A stretch of 10,438 bases of DNA, taken from Pleurotus djamor. Lineage: Eukaryota > Basidiomycota > Agaricomycetes > Agaricales > Pleurotaceae. Below, piece after piece: positions 8,344-10,438 of this stretch; the stretch's first letter is position 1, and the number at the start of each line of letters is the position of its first letter. The notes under the pieces are model-generated. The model searched no databases, had not been told where the DNA came from, and saw only the letters and a list, made by a program, of their open reading frames with translations. The stretch covers positions 1 through 10,438 of the forward strand of contig JAPEVF010001376.1 in NCBI GenBank assembly GCA_029747585.1, written 5' to 3'. Both the position numbers and the translations under genes were made by a program.

Positions 8344-8649
8344 CATGATCAACTCGGCCTAATCGTCCCGTCTGTGTCCACGGCGAGGTTCGATGTCGCG
8401 TCGCCCGAGCATTACATGCTTAAGGCCCCAAAGCTGAGGCAAGTTGAAATTAGGGCATTTTCCACACCCGGTAGCCTGATGAGAGTATACCTGACAAACT
8501 CCTGGATCGAGACAAGGAAGGGCAAGGTTCTTGAAGGCGATCGCTGTGGGAGGTATATCGTTATCCACCGGTATAGAGGTCGAATAGAGTTGACATCACA
8601 GACTTACGATTGGACGCATGCCAGAATACCTCCACAATCAACAACATAG
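8344..8649 (+). pseudogene. Headless LRR-like fragment
   Basis: An open frame of about 100 codons from after a TAA at 8341 to a TAG. It has coding-like codon use and reads GLIVPSVSTARFDVASPEHY, LKAPKLRQVEIRAF, then LMRVYLTNSWIETRKGK. The 'APKLRQVEIRAF' unit and the 'P-V-T-R-F' unit before it follow the pattern of fungal F-box/LRR (RNI-like) proteins. There is no suitable start codon (first in-frame ATG is at the '(Y)ML' position) and no clear upstream exon, so a 3'-terminal remnant is most likely. Lying about 380 bases beyond the LRR gene, it could be a decayed relative or the end of a former neighbour. Confidence 0.35.
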
Positions 8650-8986
8650 CTGCCACCCGCTCGAACTCTTGTTCCTCGCCTAACTTGCCTTGAGCTCTGA
8701 GTCATCGAGCGCAAGTTGCAGCATGAGGACCTGGGGTGCGAATCACACGCACGGGCTCGAATGTAAGGATGGTGGTGGAGCAACAGCGAAAATCGTGCAG
8801 GCCAACGCGCAGGGGAGCTCCCAATGCCGTCTAGAGTGGGGACGGGTTAGTTAGGAAACTGAGACGGCGTGATACATCTCAACGTACATCCTTCGCGTAG
8901 AGCTACCCCAGTTAGTCCATTCAATATGAGCACTCGACTCAGAAATCACAGAAATTCCCTTTTCCCATCAGCGGAATCCGTAGCCA
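8650..8986. other. Stretch without a supported gene
   Basis: No convincing open frame, RNA gene or repeat. On the minus strand this is the 3' side of the duplicated locus and could include its 3' untranslated part. Confidence 0.4.
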
Positions 8987-9537
8987 TCAGGAATCAGGAT
9001 CGCTTTCATCGGGGGTGATAGGCAAAGTAGCGAAGACGATGAACTTGGGCTGGGCGATGTCTTAGTACTTATAATGGCGGGGGGTGGGTCCTCTGTATGA
9101 ATGGGCACTTACCGATAGATGAAACTGGAAGAGACGTGTCACAGGCCGCTCGACAAGAACATGAGCCACACACGCACGTGTCTCACCACACCAATGGAAG
9201 AAGGTGAAACCCAGGGAGAACCTGGTATTAATGGGATGTTAGGAGCGTTCAACGGGCTTTACGAGGTTTACCTACGATCGAGGTGCATTCAAAAAGGCGA
9301 GACAAGGCAGAAAAAGCGTAGAGACGCGATTATCTGTCCTGGAAAGCGAACGCCGAACATGAACACTGTCGTAAAGATTAGCCAAACGAGTTCCATGCGC
9401 GAAAAGTCAGACTTGCACTCACCCCGATCCAAAGCAACACACAGCACTTCTCATGCATATATGATTCAAGCAACAGCGTCCCGCTGGTCAAAGGCTACCA
9501 TTCCAGCACAGCAACGTAGTGAGGCGCATCGGTCGTT
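8987..9537 (-). other. Duplicated minus-strand spliced locus, right copy
   Basis: Counterpart of 2246-3076. Inferred minus-strand exons are 9537-9423, 9365 to about 9272, a 12-nt micro-exon 9124-9113, and 9049-8987. The intron 9422-9366 is 57 nt, like its partner, with donor GTGAGT, branch TTGGCTAAT and acceptor ACGACAG. The micro-exon is bounded by CTTCCAG and GTAAGTGC, and the next intron has TACTAAG before GCCCAG. The last exon reads PKFIVFATLPITPDESDPDS then TGA in one frame, which looks like a real C-terminus. The first exon has stops in every frame and the second has no frame clearly shared with the left copy. A minus-strand CT-rich leader precedes it, with an ATG near 9592 that meets a stop after six codons. 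It is divergent from the right phosphatase copy. Identity unknown; an untranslated leader, regulatory RNA or decayed gene would all fit. Confidence 0.42.
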
Positions 9538-9679
9538 CTCAAGATGATCGAGAAATATTGCTGAGAGTCAGATACGAATAAGACTCGCCATGGTCGGGAG
9601 GATTTCTTGAGCACAGTCAACGGTGTGAGCGTAACGACGGGGGGGAAAGAAAGAGTAGGTGAGAAGGATGCTGTTGGTT

Positions 9680-9707
9680 TATAAAGGAATTCGACTTCGG
9701 TCACGTG
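9680..9707 (+). promoter_or_regulatory. TATA box plus CACGTG, upstream of right phosphatase copy
   Basis: TATAAAGG (9680-9687) and CACGTG (9702-9707) have the same 14-base spacing as at 3233-3260. Here the TATA is part of the perfect palindrome TTTATAAA, so it could serve both the phosphatase and the divergent minus-strand locus, whose leader begins just to the left. The ATG at 9800 is about 90 bases downstream of CACGTG. Confidence 0.62.
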
Positions 9708-9799
9708 TAAAGCTCCTTTTAAGTTCCCCTGGATCAAGCGTTGGGCGGCAGAATCAGCGCATCTCTTGACACTGTCGCATCTCAGGATCCCACCCAACG

Positions 9800-10438
9800 A
9801 TGCCTGTTTCAAGAACATACAGCGTCTGTTCCCCTCGCGCTGATCATCCAGCCATTCCCCGTTGATAACGACTCGGATAGGCCGTACCCGGTTTCTTCTT
9901 ACATGACGTTGTGGAAACAACAGTCTCCGAAGCTGTGAGTCTCGTATCTTCTTCGTCCTCCCAAAACCAGAATTTTGACATACTTAGATNCCCCCCAAGT
10001 TTCGGTCTTCTCGACACATCAGATGATCGTTGGGAGAGGTTGTTTAAGCAAGTTGAAGAGCTTAATGAGAACTCTGATGAGAAGACTGCTTTCAAGCTCT
10101 TCTTTCTGGGCCGGCATGGGCAGGGAATCCGTACGTCCATTTCATCCATATGTTGATGCTTCATTTCCAGTCTTAAAACGAAAGCTTGATAGACAATGTC
10201 GCTGAAGCCAAGTATACGACCCCCATATGGGAAGGGTGAGCACAAGCTCAATTCTCTACGCACGCAGCCGCTGCCTTACTGGCTTTTCGCGACAGTCATT
10301 GGGCTAGGCTCAACGGAGACGATGAACTCGTTTGGGGACGTACGTACCCTTTCACTCCATTCCTGAAGCTTGGAAACCACCTCACCTATTATTGCATTCA
10401 GCTGACGCCGAACTCACCCCTCTTGGAATCAGCCAGGC
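9800..10438 (+). CDS. Phosphoglycerate-mutase-like histidine phosphatase, 5' part (right tandem copy)
   Basis: Start of a third PMU1-like histidine phosphatase gene, cut by the window end. Exon 9800-9823 (MPVSRTYS), exon 9881-9934 (AVPGFFLHDVVETTVSEA), exon about 9988-10130 (PPSFGLLDTSDDRWERLFK to FFLGRHGQGI), exon 10193-10235 (HNVAEAKYTTPIWE), exon 10296-10339 (GHWARLNGDDELVWG) and exon 10402 onward (PDAELTPLGISQA). The catalytic Arg and His of RHG are at 10112-10117, intact where the middle copy has a stop. Introns 10131-10192, 10236-10295 and 10340-10401 are canonical (donors GTACGT, GTGAGC, GTACGT) and phases agree. Two weak points: the first intron donor is GTCTGT, and the 9934/9988 junction does not keep phase, next to the N at 9990 and a run of six C. 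An assembly error or a real frameshift is possible; otherwise the gene looks functional. Confidence 0.82.

Noticed and set aside
9119..9547. Plus-strand 142-codon open frame
   Set aside because: Runs antisense through splice sites conserved between both copies of the minus-strand locus. Its counterpart near 2600-3080 is not open.
9495..9920. Minus-strand 141-codon open frame
   Set aside because: Spans the conserved TATA/CACGTG promoter and the start of the phosphatase gene; not kept in the left copy.
1..10438. CRISPR array, tRNA, rRNA or bacterial operon signals
   Set aside because: No regularly spaced repeats and no tRNA or rRNA signature noticed. Intron-containing genes show a eukaryotic genome.

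Overview
The window looks like a piece of a mushroom-type fungal (Agaricomycete, Basidiomycota) nuclear genome. The evidence is short GT-AG introns of about 50-65 nt with recognisable branch points, CT-rich leaders, TATA boxes well upstream of start codons, and two typical basidiomycete gene types: a PMU1-like histidine phosphatase (phosphoglycerate-mutase-like) and a leucine-rich-repeat protein whose N-terminus resembles that of fungal NLR-like proteins. All assignments come from reading frames and motifs; no database search was run.

Layout. Three tandem, same-strand copies of the phosphatase gene frame the window. The left copy (1-486) shows only its last three exons and looks intact there. 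The middle copy (3454-4511) is a pseudogene with stop codons, a lost splice site and no 3' end; one stop replaces the catalytic arginine of the RHG motif. The right copy (9800-10438) starts in the window, keeps the RHG motif and runs off the edge. Upstream of the middle and right copies lies a duplicated minus-strand locus (about 2246-3076 and 8987-9537). It shares splice sites, a 57-nt intron and a 12-nt micro-exon, but no obvious common reading frame. A conserved TATAAAGG plus CACGTG promoter separates each such locus from its phosphatase copy. The duplicated unit therefore seems to be a divergent pair, not the phosphatase alone.

Between the middle and right copies sits an unrelated, apparently intact four-exon gene (5999-7965, 599 codons). 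It has an N-terminal 'GRDQNIYNI'-type motif, a helical region, a four-cysteine zinc knuckle rebuilt across an intron, and a C-terminal LRR-like solenoid. It has no NTPase domain and is the most interesting object here. A second, headless LRR-like reading frame (8344-8649) lies downstream of it.

The rest (487-2245, 4512-5640, 7966-8343, 8650-8986) is mostly decayed or non-coding. It contains a few low-confidence spliced or partial open frames, short repeats and a hairpin. Three isolated N bases (1860, 2342, 9990) affect local readings, most seriously at the third exon of the right phosphatase copy.
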